From Prado023 sp963700475 (lineage in GTDB: Bacteria > Actinomycetota > Actinomycetes > S36-B12 > CAIYMF01), in NCBI GenBank assembly GCA_963700475.1, contig CAVOXR010000008.1, positions 186,001 to 250,000 on the forward strand: a DNA stretch of 64,000 nt. The letters are read 5' to 3'. The position numbers were made by a program, and so were the translations under genes. A model generated the notes under the pieces. The model saw only the letters and a program-made list of their open reading frames with translations, did no database searches and was not told the DNA's origin. Positions 43,808 to 50,435 of this stretch are shown here, piece by piece (the stretch's first letter is position 1; each line of letters begins with the position of its first letter).

Positions 43808-44371
43808 ATGACGCGGGCCGCTCCAACCCTGATAGGGCCGCGCGTGGTGCTGCGTGCACCCAGCGCTCCCGACGTGGAAGCCCGCAAGAGGCTCGGCTGG
43901 CATCGCCAGATCGAAAGAGGCTACGGGTCGAGCCGGATCGATGGCCCTGCCACCACTGAAGAGGCGGCTGAGTGGTTCCGATACGTCAGCGAGGACCTTC
44001 CCGCTGAGACATCGTGGGTGATCGAGGTCGATGGAGCCTTGGCGGGGATCACGAACTTGCACCACGTCTCAGCGCAGGATCGGAACGCGATGTTCGCCAT
44101 CGGGATGCTGTCACCTGACTTCGTTGGACGGGGCTACGGTCTTGAGAGCGCTCGACTCGTGCTTCGGCACGCGTTCACGACGCTGGCCCTGCACCGCCTA
44201 TGGCTACGCGTGCTGTCGGACAACGTGCGGGCGATCCGCTCCTATGAGTCATGTGGCTTCGTGTACGAGGGCACGCAGCGGGAGAGCTGCCTGATCGACG
44301 GCATGTGGTTGGACGACCACTTCTACGGACTGCTCGATCGGGAGTTCTTCGCGGCGGCGTCCGAGTCGTGA
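43808..44371 (+). CDS. GNAT-family N-acetyltransferase (RimJ/RimL-like)
   Basis: 187 residues. N-terminal PTLIGPRVVLRAPSAPDVEA leads to the acetyl-CoA binding region GMLSPDFVGRGYGLESARLV, with the Gln/Arg-x-x-Gly-x-Gly/Ala-type loop as GRGYGLE. A C-terminal segment DNVRAIRSYESCGFVYEGTQ follows, typical of RimJ/RimL-type enzymes that acetylate protein N-termini or small amines. Codons include ATA, AGA and AGG that neighbouring genes avoid. The gene lies inside two direct repeats of the ychF end, so it looks inserted. The substrate is unknown. Confidence 0.88.
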   Translation: MTRAAPTLIGPRVVLRAPSAPDVEARKRLGWHRQIERGYGSSRIDGPATTEEAAEWFRYVSEDLPAETSWVIEVDGALAGITNLHHVSAQDRNAMFAIGMLSPDFVGRGYGLESARLVLRHAFTTLALHRLWLRVLSDNVRAIRSYESCGFVYEGTQRESCLIDGMWLDDHFYGLLDREFFAAASES

Positions 44372-44378
44372 CCTGACT

Positions 44379-44411
44379 TGCACGACGGCGACGTGGTGGA
44401 GTTCCGCTTCC
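44379..44411 (+). repeat. Direct repeat, copy 2 (ychF 3' remnant)
   Basis: Repeats 43734-43766 with one mismatch (GTG for GTC). Read in frame it gives LHDGDVVEFRFRVTAG, resembling a displaced YchF C-terminus. The frame then runs on to a stop near 44541 without recognisable sequence. The 167 bases from 44372 to 44538 hold nothing else that I recognise. Confidence 0.85.
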
Positions 44412-44538
44412 GTGTGACAGCGGGCATCGTCGCGGTGGGCTCGCACTGCACCATCGGCGAAGGCCGAGCGGCTCGCGGTACGTTCGTGGGCATGGGTTCG
44501 CGAACGACGTCGGGCACCCGACGGGAAGCGGGAGTGGG

Positions 44539-44850
44539 ATGATGGCCGACAACTCGATCGAACCCCGCATCATGGCGTCGTCGACGGTGCGCCCGACGCT
44601 CGTCGTTGCGCCGTCCACGCCAGCACGGACTCCTGGGCTGACCCCGGGGGTCTCCACGGCCGACGACGTCCAAGCAGTGGTGCTCGGGATGAAGCCTAAG
44701 GATGCGACGAGGCTTCTCGAGCCGCTGGGCTATGTGGTCGATCTTGTTCCCGCCGACGAGGGATCGGAGCCGGACGCGCGTGGCTCGAACGCGGAGCGCG
44801 TGATCCTGACGGTCGCGGTCGACCGGGTCACCGGCGTCGCGTTCGGCTGA
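44539..44850 (+). CDS. Hypothetical small protein, possibly protease-inhibitor-like
   Basis: 103 residues, not recognised with confidence. The N-terminal half is Pro/Thr-rich and probably unstructured. The C-terminal half (VVLGMKPKDATRLLEPLGYV, then ERVILTVAVDRVTGVAFG) has the strand-Asp-x-x-x-Gly-Val pattern seen in I78/potato-inhibitor-I folds; this is a weak resemblance. AGCGGGAGTGG before ATG 44539 could bind ribosomes, and ATG 44542 is an equal choice. Confidence 0.5.
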   Translation: MMADNSIEPRIMASSTVRPTLVVAPSTPARTPGLTPGVSTADDVQAVVLGMKPKDATRLLEPLGYVVDLVPADEGSEPDARGSNAERVILTVAVDRVTGVAFG

Positions 44851-44894
44851 CCGAAACCGGCCAGGGGCACGGGCGAAATGTGGTGATTCCCGGG

Positions 44895-44913
44895 GTAGGC
44901 AAGCCTAGGATGA
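44895..44913 (+). promoter_or_regulatory. IdeR/DtxR-like iron box and -10 region of the hemerythrin gene
   Basis: GTAGGCAAGCCTAGGATGA agrees with the 19-base consensus TWAGGTWAGSCTWACCTWA at 13 positions. It contains the -10-like TAGGAT (44906-44911), so iron-loaded repressor would block initiation. Confidence 0.5.
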
Positions 44914-44969
44914 GCGCCCGTCCGCCGCCCGTCCGCCCGTCCCGCCGTCCCCAACCACTGGAGACCGTC

Positions 44970-45638
44970 ATGTCTGACTCCGCGTTCCCCTTCACCCACG
45001 AGATGGTCGTGGTGCACAAGCTCTTCCGCCGCGAGTTCACCCAGGGCCCCGGCTGGGTCCGGCGCGTTGCGCCCGGCGACACCACGCAGGCGCAGCTGGT
45101 CCACACCCACATGAAGAAGGAATTCGACCTGCTGCACCACCACCACGAGGCCGAGGACATCAACCTGTGGCCGCGGCTGCGTGAGCGGGCGAGCGACCAG
45201 CAGGAGCTGCTCGACACGATGGAGGGCCAGCACCGGGCGATCGACCCGGCGCTGGCGAAGGCCGAGGAGCTCGGCGCGGCGTGGGCCGAGACAGGCGACG
45301 CCGGCGCTCGCGATGCATTCGCCGACGCGATCGAGGAGTTCTCCGCCCCCCTGCTGGCGCACCTGGACCAGGAGGAGGCTGACATCCTCCCGCTGGCCCA
45401 GAAGTACGTCACCGAGGAGGAGTGGGGGCTCCTGGCCAAGCACGCCCTGGCCAGCACACCCAAGCAGGACCTCGTCAAGGGCTTGGGCGGCATCCTCGAG
45501 GATGCGACGCCGGCGGAGCGGGACATGATGCTCGGCGTCATCCCGGCGGTGCCCAAGTTCCTCTACAAGGCCTTCGGCAAGCGCGCGTACATCAAGGACG
45601 CCACGGCCGTCCGGGGGGTCGCTCCAGCCGGGCTGTGA
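44970..45638 (+). CDS. Hemerythrin HHE-domain protein
   Basis: 222 residues. The first helices carry HTHMKKEFDLLHHHHEAEDI and NLWPRL, then GQHRAIDPAL, and the last metal helix has LLAHLDQEEADILPL. Together these give the His/Glu ligands of a di-iron site. Such proteins bind oxygen or NO, or sense iron and redox state. A long C-terminal extension (about residues 165-222) is Ala/Lys-rich. GGAGA lies upstream of ATG 44970. The iron box in front suggests control by iron. Confidence 0.88.
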   Translation: MSDSAFPFTHEMVVVHKLFRREFTQGPGWVRRVAPGDTTQAQLVHTHMKKEFDLLHHHHEAEDINLWPRLRERASDQQELLDTMEGQHRAIDPALAKAEELGAAWAETGDAGARDAFADAIEEFSAPLLAHLDQEEADILPLAQKYVTEEEWGLLAKHALASTPKQDLVKGLGGILEDATPAERDMMLGVIPAVPKFLYKAFGKRAYIKDATAVRGVAPAGL

Positions 45639-45661
45639 CGGCAAGCCATTGACCTGTCAGG

Positions 45662-45680
45662 CAAAGTGAGCCTAACCTGA
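45662..45680 (+). promoter_or_regulatory. IdeR/DtxR iron box of the cupin gene
   Basis: CAAAGTGAGCCTAACCTGA matches the consensus TWAGGTWAGSCTWACCTWA at 15 of 19 positions, with the right half nearly perfect. TAACCT (45673-45678) inside it can serve as the -10 box. Confidence 0.65.
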
Positions 45681-45726
45681 CTTTGGATCGTCGAGTGGGC
45701 TCGCACGATCCACTGAGGAGCCTGAC

Positions 45727-46086
45727 ATGGCAATGCTCGACAAGCGGAACATCGACAGCCCCAACGAGACCCGACCGTTCGTCGCGCACGGGCGACTCGA
45801 TGTCTTCTCGGTGGGTGACTTCCAGATCGGCCGGGGAGTGTTCGAGCCGGGCTGGAAGTGGTCGGTTGACGTCAAGCCGATCGCCGGCACCGACTCGTGC
45901 ATGACGCGGCATACCGGCGTCTGCGTCTCGGGAAGCATGGTGGTCCGCGCCGATGATGGGACCGAGCTCACCATCGTCCCCGGGGACGTCATCAACCTGG
46001 AGCCCGGTCACGACGCCTGGACGGTCGGGGACGAGGCGTGCGTGCTGCTTGACACCGGGGGCGCGAACTACGCGAAGCGCTCCTGA
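45727..46086 (+). CDS. Cupin-domain protein
   Basis: 119 residues forming one small beta-barrel. The two cupin motifs are recognisable in altered form: RHTGVCVSGSMVVRADDG, then IVPGDVINLEPGHDAWTVGD with a His ligand. GFEPGWKWS-like residues (FEPGWKWSVDV) precede them. Metal-dependent dioxygenase, isomerase or pure binding roles are all possible. The iron box upstream and neighbouring hemerythrin and ABM-like genes suggest iron- or redox-linked work. Confidence 0.85.
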   Translation: MAMLDKRNIDSPNETRPFVAHGRLDVFSVGDFQIGRGVFEPGWKWSVDVKPIAGTDSCMTRHTGVCVSGSMVVRADDGTELTIVPGDVINLEPGHDAWTVGDEACVLLDTGGANYAKRS

Positions 46087-46119
46087 ACGAACCTCGTGAG
46101 CAGTGAGGAGCAGCCGAAC

Positions 46120-46407
46120 ATGTACGGAACAGTCGCGATGTGCAGCGTCCTCCCGGAGAACGCCGAGAGGCTCATGGCGCTGGCTGCCGCTGAGGATGGG
46201 CTCGGTATCGAGGGATACCTCGGCACGGAGATCCTGGTCGCTGAGAACCACCCGAACACCATGCTGATGGTGGTGCGATTCAGCGATCGCGAGAGCTACG
46301 TGGCGAATGCGGACTCGCCCGGCCAGGACGACCGGTACCGCGAGTTCCGGGCGCTGATGGAGTCCGACCCCGTGTGGTACGACGGGGAGTGGGTCACCTC
46401 CCGCTGA
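46120..46407 (+). CDS. ABM-like (dimeric alpha-beta barrel) protein
   Basis: 95 residues with the strand-helix pattern of the antibiotic-biosynthesis monooxygenase/IsdG-like ferredoxin fold: MYGTVAMCSVLPENAERLMA, GYLGTEILVAENHPNTMLMV and a helix with SYVANADSPGQDDRYREFRA. Members range from heme-degrading enzymes to cofactor-free monooxygenases; no diagnostic heme ligand is visible. ATG 46120 was chosen because GAGGAG lies nine bases upstream; GTG 46096 would add eight residues. It follows the cupin gene by 33 bases. Confidence 0.75.
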   Translation: MYGTVAMCSVLPENAERLMALAAAEDGLGIEGYLGTEILVAENHPNTMLMVVRFSDRESYVANADSPGQDDRYREFRALMESDPVWYDGEWVTSR

Positions 46408-46551
46408 CGGCGGGCAGGGTCAGTTCTGGCCTCACCGCAGTGACCGGCAGGTGGATGCGCAAGCGGTTATGCTCGCCTTCTCGGGCTGCAGCGCTGAGGC
46501 GGCCATGGGAATTGCCCGCTTCGCCCCCGACACCCGGTCCAGGAGTGATGG

Positions 46552-48186
46552 ATGCTGCGCGTCCAGGTCCCCCGCGACGGCCGGATGCGCAGGGTGCTGG
46601 TGGCCTTCGGGCTGTTCGCGCTGGTCGAGTTCGCCACGTGGATCGCCATCCTGCTCGTCGCCTACGACCGTGGCGGCGCCGCGATGGTGGGCATCGCCTC
46701 CGTCGCCATGCTCGTCCCGGCCATCATCCTGGTACCGCTGCTCTCGGGTTTCGGGGACAGGATGCCCCGGGGCCGGGCCCTCTCCCTGTCGCACGCGGGG
46801 GTGGGGGTCGCTGCCGCCCTCACGGGCGTGCTGCTGCTGGTCGGTGCACCGTGGTGGTCGGTGCTGCTCGGTGGTGCCCTTCTCGCGGTGGTTGCCGGCT
46901 TCGTCCGCCCGATGCACTTCTCCGCCCTCCCGGGCCTGGCCGTCCGCCCCGGCGACCTCGTCGCCGCGAACGGGCTGTCCTCGTCGGTGGAGGGGATGGC
47001 CGTGTTCCTCGGGTTCCTCCTCGGCGGGGTCCTCACCGACACGGTCGGCGCCTCCGGAGCACTCTTCGTGGGTGCCCTCCTCGCGCTCCTGGCGGCAGGC
47101 CTGACCAGTGGGCTGAGGACCTTCGGTGCGCGGCCGATCGTGGTCAGGGAGAGTGGGCTCCACGAATTCCGCGGAGCGCTCGAGGGCTTCGTCGCACTCC
47201 GGGGCAAGTGGGGCGCCCAGGCCCTGCTGGTCCTGTTCGCGATCACCTTCCTGGTCACGGGGGCCAACGAGACCCTGACGGTCGCCTTCAACGCCGAGGT
47301 GCTCGGGCTCGATGACTCGACGGCCGGGCTGCTGGCCGGCGCGTACGGCCTGGGCCTGGCGATCGGCGGAGTCACTCAGACGGGGCTCGCCCACCGTCGG
47401 CGGCTCGCTCCCGTGGTCCTCGCCGGAGGGCTGCTGTTCGGCGTGGCCGAGCTGGCGGTGGCGTTCCTCGGCAGCCTCGCTCCGGCCTTCGTGATGCTGG
47501 TGCTGGCGGGTCTCGGTGTGTCCCTCGTCCTGGTCTCGTCACGGACCCTGCTGCAGCGCGGTACGGACAGGCTCGTCCTTGCCCGGGTCCTCGCGGTGCA
47601 GGAGGGCGTCCACCTGATGGGGCTCACGCTCGGGGCAGTGGTCGGTCCGATCGCCGTCATCGCGCTGGGTCCGCAACTGGCGTTCCTGCCCTTCGGCCTG
47701 TTCATCATCGCGGTCGGGCTGCTCTCGTTCCCGGCGATCCGCTCCATGGACGTCTCTGCCCCACTTCACCTGCGCGAGGTCGAGCTGTTGTCCGGGGTGC
47801 CCTTCCTCGCTGCGCTCCCCGCCTATGAGTTGGAGCACCTGGCCCAGACCGCGCATTGGGAGACGATCACGGCGACGCAGCAGGTTGTGAGTCAAGGTGA
47901 GCTCGGCGACTGCTTCTACATCGTCGCCGAGGGGGAGCTGTCGGTGACGGTCGACGGGGTGCTGCGCGAGCACACCCTGACGACCGGCGACGGGTTCGGG
48001 GAGATCGCCCTCCTGCACCGGGTCCCGCGGACGGCCACGATCACCGCGCTCATCGACAGCGAGCTGCTGGTCGTCGGCGCTGCGCAGTTCCTCGCCTCCG
48101 TTGCGTCCAGTGCGGACGGCGCAGCGTTGGCGGCCGAGGTCTCGGCGGCGCGCCTGGCGGCCGACGGGAGCGTTGCGGACAGCTGA
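46552..48186 (+). CDS. MFS transporter fused to a cyclic-nucleotide-binding domain (1)
   Basis: 544 residues. Residues 1-400 form twelve membrane helices of an MFS_3/enterobactin-exporter-like carrier, with SGFGDRMPRGRALSLS in the helix 2-3 loop and the repeated motif SSRTLLQRGTDRLVLARVLA. Residues about 415-530 are a cytosolic cNMP-binding domain: LPAYELEHLAQTAHWETI, GELGDCFYIVAEGELSV and the phosphate cassette GDGFGEIALLHRVPRTATI, with Glu and Arg placed as in CAP. A cyclic nucleotide could gate or tether transport. It is the first of three such fusions here. Confidence 0.88.
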   Translation: MLRVQVPRDGRMRRVLVAFGLFALVEFATWIAILLVAYDRGGAAMVGIASVAMLVPAIILVPLLSGFGDRMPRGRALSLSHAGVGVAAALTGVLLLVGAPWWSVLLGGALLAVVAGFVRPMHFSALPGLAVRPGDLVAANGLSSSVEGMAVFLGFLLGGVLTDTVGASGALFVGALLALLAAGLTSGLRTFGARPIVVRESGLHEFRGALEGFVALRGKWGAQALLVLFAITFLVTGANETLTVAFNAEVLGLDDSTAGLLAGAYGLGLAIGGVTQTGLAHRRRLAPVVLAGGLLFGVAELAVAFLGSLAPAFVMLVLAGLGVSLVLVSSRTLLQRGTDRLVLARVLAVQEGVHLMGLTLGAVVGPIAVIALGPQLAFLPFGLFIIAVGLLSFPAIRSMDVSAPLHLREVELLSGVPFLAALPAYELEHLAQTAHWETITATQQVVSQGELGDCFYIVAEGELSVTVDGVLREHTLTTGDGFGEIALLHRVPRTATITALIDSELLVVGAAQFLASVASSADGAALAAEVSAARLAADGSVADS

Positions 48187-48234
48187 CGCGCCACCGCTCG
48201 CGGGTGCGACGAGGCGGCTCGGCCGAGTGCCAGC

Positions 48235-48240
48235 GATAAT
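48235..48240 (+). promoter_or_regulatory. -10 box GATAAT of the cNMP-binding gene
   Basis: GATAAT ends seven bases before ATG 48248 and selects that start over the ATG at 48239. Confidence 0.5.
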
Positions 48241-48247
48241 GGCGCCC

Positions 48248-48728
48248 ATGGCCGACATGCTGGACTACTGCTCCGACCTCCCCACGCTTTCCGTGCCGGA
48301 GGGTGACGTCCTGATCATGGAGGGCGGGCAGCCGTCCCAGATGTTCGTGCTGGTCTCCGGCTCGGTCACGATCGAGAAGGACCTGGTCCCCTTCGCCCGG
48401 ATCGACCATGCCGGGTGCGGTCTTCGGCGAGATGTCGTGGGTGCTCGACCGCGCCGCGACGGCCACGGTCCGCGCGGCCACGCCCGTCGAGGTGCGGGTC
48501 ATCGAGGATCCCGACACCTTCCTCAACGACAACCCGGGCGCCGCGGTGGCCGTCCTCCGGATGACAGCGATGCGCCTCGACGGCCTGACCCAGTACCTCG
48601 TGGACGTCAAGCAGCAGTTCGCCGGGCTCACCGGGCACCTCGGGATGGTCGACCAGATCCTCGACAGCCTGGTGCACCACCAGAGCGGCCCGACAAAGAC
48701 CGGTTCCGTGCGCGACCCGGAGTGCTGA
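48248..48728 (+). CDS. Stand-alone cyclic-nucleotide-binding protein, frameshifted here
   Basis: About 159 residues after joining. The first frame is LPTLSVPEGDVLIMEGGQPS and MFVLVSGSVTIEKD. The second frame continues GAVFGEMSWVLDRAATATVR, the phosphate-binding cassette with Glu and Arg in the proper places, then a helical tail (AVLRMTAMRLDGLTQYLVDV). There is no DNA-binding domain, unlike CRP, so it is a sensor or adaptor. The break is one extra G in GGG at 48413-48415. Confidence 0.82.
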
Positions 48729-48740
48729 GTCCCCTGAGCC

Positions 48741-49460
48741 TCAGTCGAGGCTGATGGTCTCGGACTCGAAGACGCCGTACCAGTGGGCGGTCCGCTCGTT
48801 CGTGTCGAGCGTGATGTTCGGCGGGATCGGGCCGATCTGCTTGCCGGGGTTGAACACCCAGGTCCGGCCCAGCTGGGCGTTCCAGGAGCCATCCGGAACC
48901 CACGGAGCCTGGTGGATGTGCCCGCAGAACACGACGTCGGGCTGGTACTGCTCGATCCAGGCGGCGAGGTCGTGGTCCGGGAACTCCCGACGACCGTCCT
49001 TGCAGAGAGGGGTGCCGGCCGGGGGCGCGTGGTACAGCCAGATCCACGTCGCCGGGCGGTCGACCGCGGCCGCGGCCAGCTGCGCGCCGACCTCCTCGCG
49101 GGTCACGGGTCCGTCCCACCACGGGCAGATCGTGAAGCGCACGCCATCGACGTCGATGCTCGTGCCGTCGGTGTGCACGCCCTCGTCGGTCACGCGTCGC
49201 AGCCAGCCGGCCACCTGCTCGCCGTGGGCGCCGGGACCGTCGAGGTCGTGGTTCCCGGACGAGGCCAGGACCAGGGCCTCGCTCGACAGCGCCGTCAGGT
49301 ACTTGCCCAGCACGACGGACTGGACATCGATCGGCACCGGGTTGACCACGTCAGCGAGGTCGCCGCACAGCGCGACGACGTCGGCCTCGCTGGAGGCGCG
49401 CACGAGCCAGTCGTAGTGGGGGAGCCGGTAGTGCAGGTCCGACACGGCCAGGATGCGCAC
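48741..49460 (-). CDS. Metallophosphoesterase (calcineurin-like)
   Basis: 239 residues. All five metal motifs are present: AVSDLHYR, ALCGDLADVV, SSGNHDLDG, LYHAPPAG and CGHIHQAP. It is a soluble, small, single-domain enzyme like cyclic-nucleotide phosphodiesterases (CpdA/Rv0805) and other phosphoesterases. Placed between cNMP-binding genes and a cyclase gene, it is a good candidate for degrading the cyclic nucleotide; this is inference. The start is GTG 49460 with GGGGAG upstream. Confidence 0.88.
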   Translation of the reverse strand: MRILAVSDLHYRLPHYDWLVRASSEADVVALCGDLADVVNPVPIDVQSVVLGKYLTALSSEALVLASSGNHDLDGPGAHGEQVAGWLRRVTDEGVHTDGTSIDVDGVRFTICPWWDGPVTREEVGAQLAAAAVDRPATWIWLYHAPPAGTPLCKDGRREFPDHDLAAWIEQYQPDVVFCGHIHQAPWVPDGSWNAQLGRTWVFNPGKQIGPIPPNITLDTNERTAHWYGVFESETISLD

Positions 49461-49520
49461 GGGCTCAGTCTCCCCTAACGGGCGGCGTTCGGCATGGGAA
49501 TGGCCGGCGTGGTGGGCGGA

Positions 49521-50333
49521 TCAGGGCAGGTCGAGGACCATGCCCTCGTAGGCGACGCTGGCGAAGCCGGTGCTGCAGAACTCGGTGCGGATCTGGTCGA
49601 GGGCCTCGTCGGTCCGGTGCGGCCCGTGGTGGAACAGCACCAGCGACTTGGCGTTGACCTTCTCGGCGAGGGTGATGGCCTCGTCGATGGTCGCGTGCCC
49701 GTAGTCGACGGCGCGGGGGCGCTCGTGGGCCAGGAACTGCGCGTCCTCGATGAGGACGTCGACACCGTCCATGGCGGCCATCGCCTCGTCGGTGACGCCC
49801 GCGGCCGGGGCGTGGTCGGGCACGTACGCGAAGGAGGTGTCACCGACCTGCACCCGGTACCCGAAGCTGCGCCCGCCCTTGTGGGCGACGTCGAACGGCG
49901 TGACCTCGAAGCCCTCAACCGTCAGCGGGGTGGCCTCGATGGCGTTGAAGGTCCAGTGCCCCTTCAGCCCCTCGGGGGTGATCGGGAACGCAGGCGGGGA
50001 CATCATCTGGGAGAGCAGGTCGAAGCCGGTCCGCCCGGACTCCTCGGGGATGTACACGTCCACCCGGGAGTCGTCACGGTCGCCGGCGGCGAAGAAGGGG
50101 ATCCCCTGGACGTGGTCCCAGTGCAGGTGGCTCAGCATGATGGACCCGTCGAACGATGCGCCCTCGAGGAGTGCCGTCAGGGATCGGATCCCGGTACCCG
50201 CGTCAAGCGCGAGGACGGGCGCGGACGCGGCGTCCGGCGCGACCACCACGCACGAGGTGTGGCCGCCGTAGCGGACGAAGTCAGGGCCTGGGGCGGGCGT
50301 GGAACCACGCACCCCGAGGAAGGTCAGCCGCAC
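49521..50333 (-). CDS. MBL-fold metallo-hydrolase
   Basis: 270 residues of the metallo-beta-lactamase fold. The N-terminal FLGVRGSTPAPGPDFVRYGG resembles the PhnP/RNase Z/cyclic-phosphodiesterase branch. Metal motifs are LSHLHWDHVQGIPFF (HxHxDH), PDHA, EDAQFL and LFHHGPHR. Glu/Asp and His spacing fit a di-zinc site. It is divergently transcribed from the cyclase gene across about 100 bases, so a role in cyclic-nucleotide or related phosphodiester breakdown is plausible. The start is GTG 50333 with GAGGAG five bases upstream. Confidence 0.86.
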   Translation of the reverse strand: MRLTFLGVRGSTPAPGPDFVRYGGHTSCVVVAPDAASAPVLALDAGTGIRSLTALLEGASFDGSIMLSHLHWDHVQGIPFFAAGDRDDSRVDVYIPEESGRTGFDLLSQMMSPPAFPITPEGLKGHWTFNAIEATPLTVEGFEVTPFDVAHKGGRSFGYRVQVGDTSFAYVPDHAPAAGVTDEAMAAMDGVDVLIEDAQFLAHERPRAVDYGHATIDEAITLAEKVNAKSLVLFHHGPHRTDEALDQIRTEFCSTGFASVAYEGMVLDLP

Positions 50334-50435
50334 GTTCTCTCCTCAGCCCGGGCGGTCTTCCGCCCTCTCCAGACGCTGGACCTGTGACATTCTAGGGGCA
50401 ACAAACCGCCCACCGAGTCAGGCCGATAGGGAGAC

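Noticed and set aside
43796..44538. Mobile element with its own integrase at the ychF end
   Set aside because: Only one acetyltransferase gene lies between the repeats; no recombinase, terminal inverted repeat or second short target duplication is seen.
46096..46119. GTG 46096 as start of the ABM-like gene
   Set aside because: The GAGGAG in this stretch is better used as ribosome-binding site for ATG 46120, where the fold begins.
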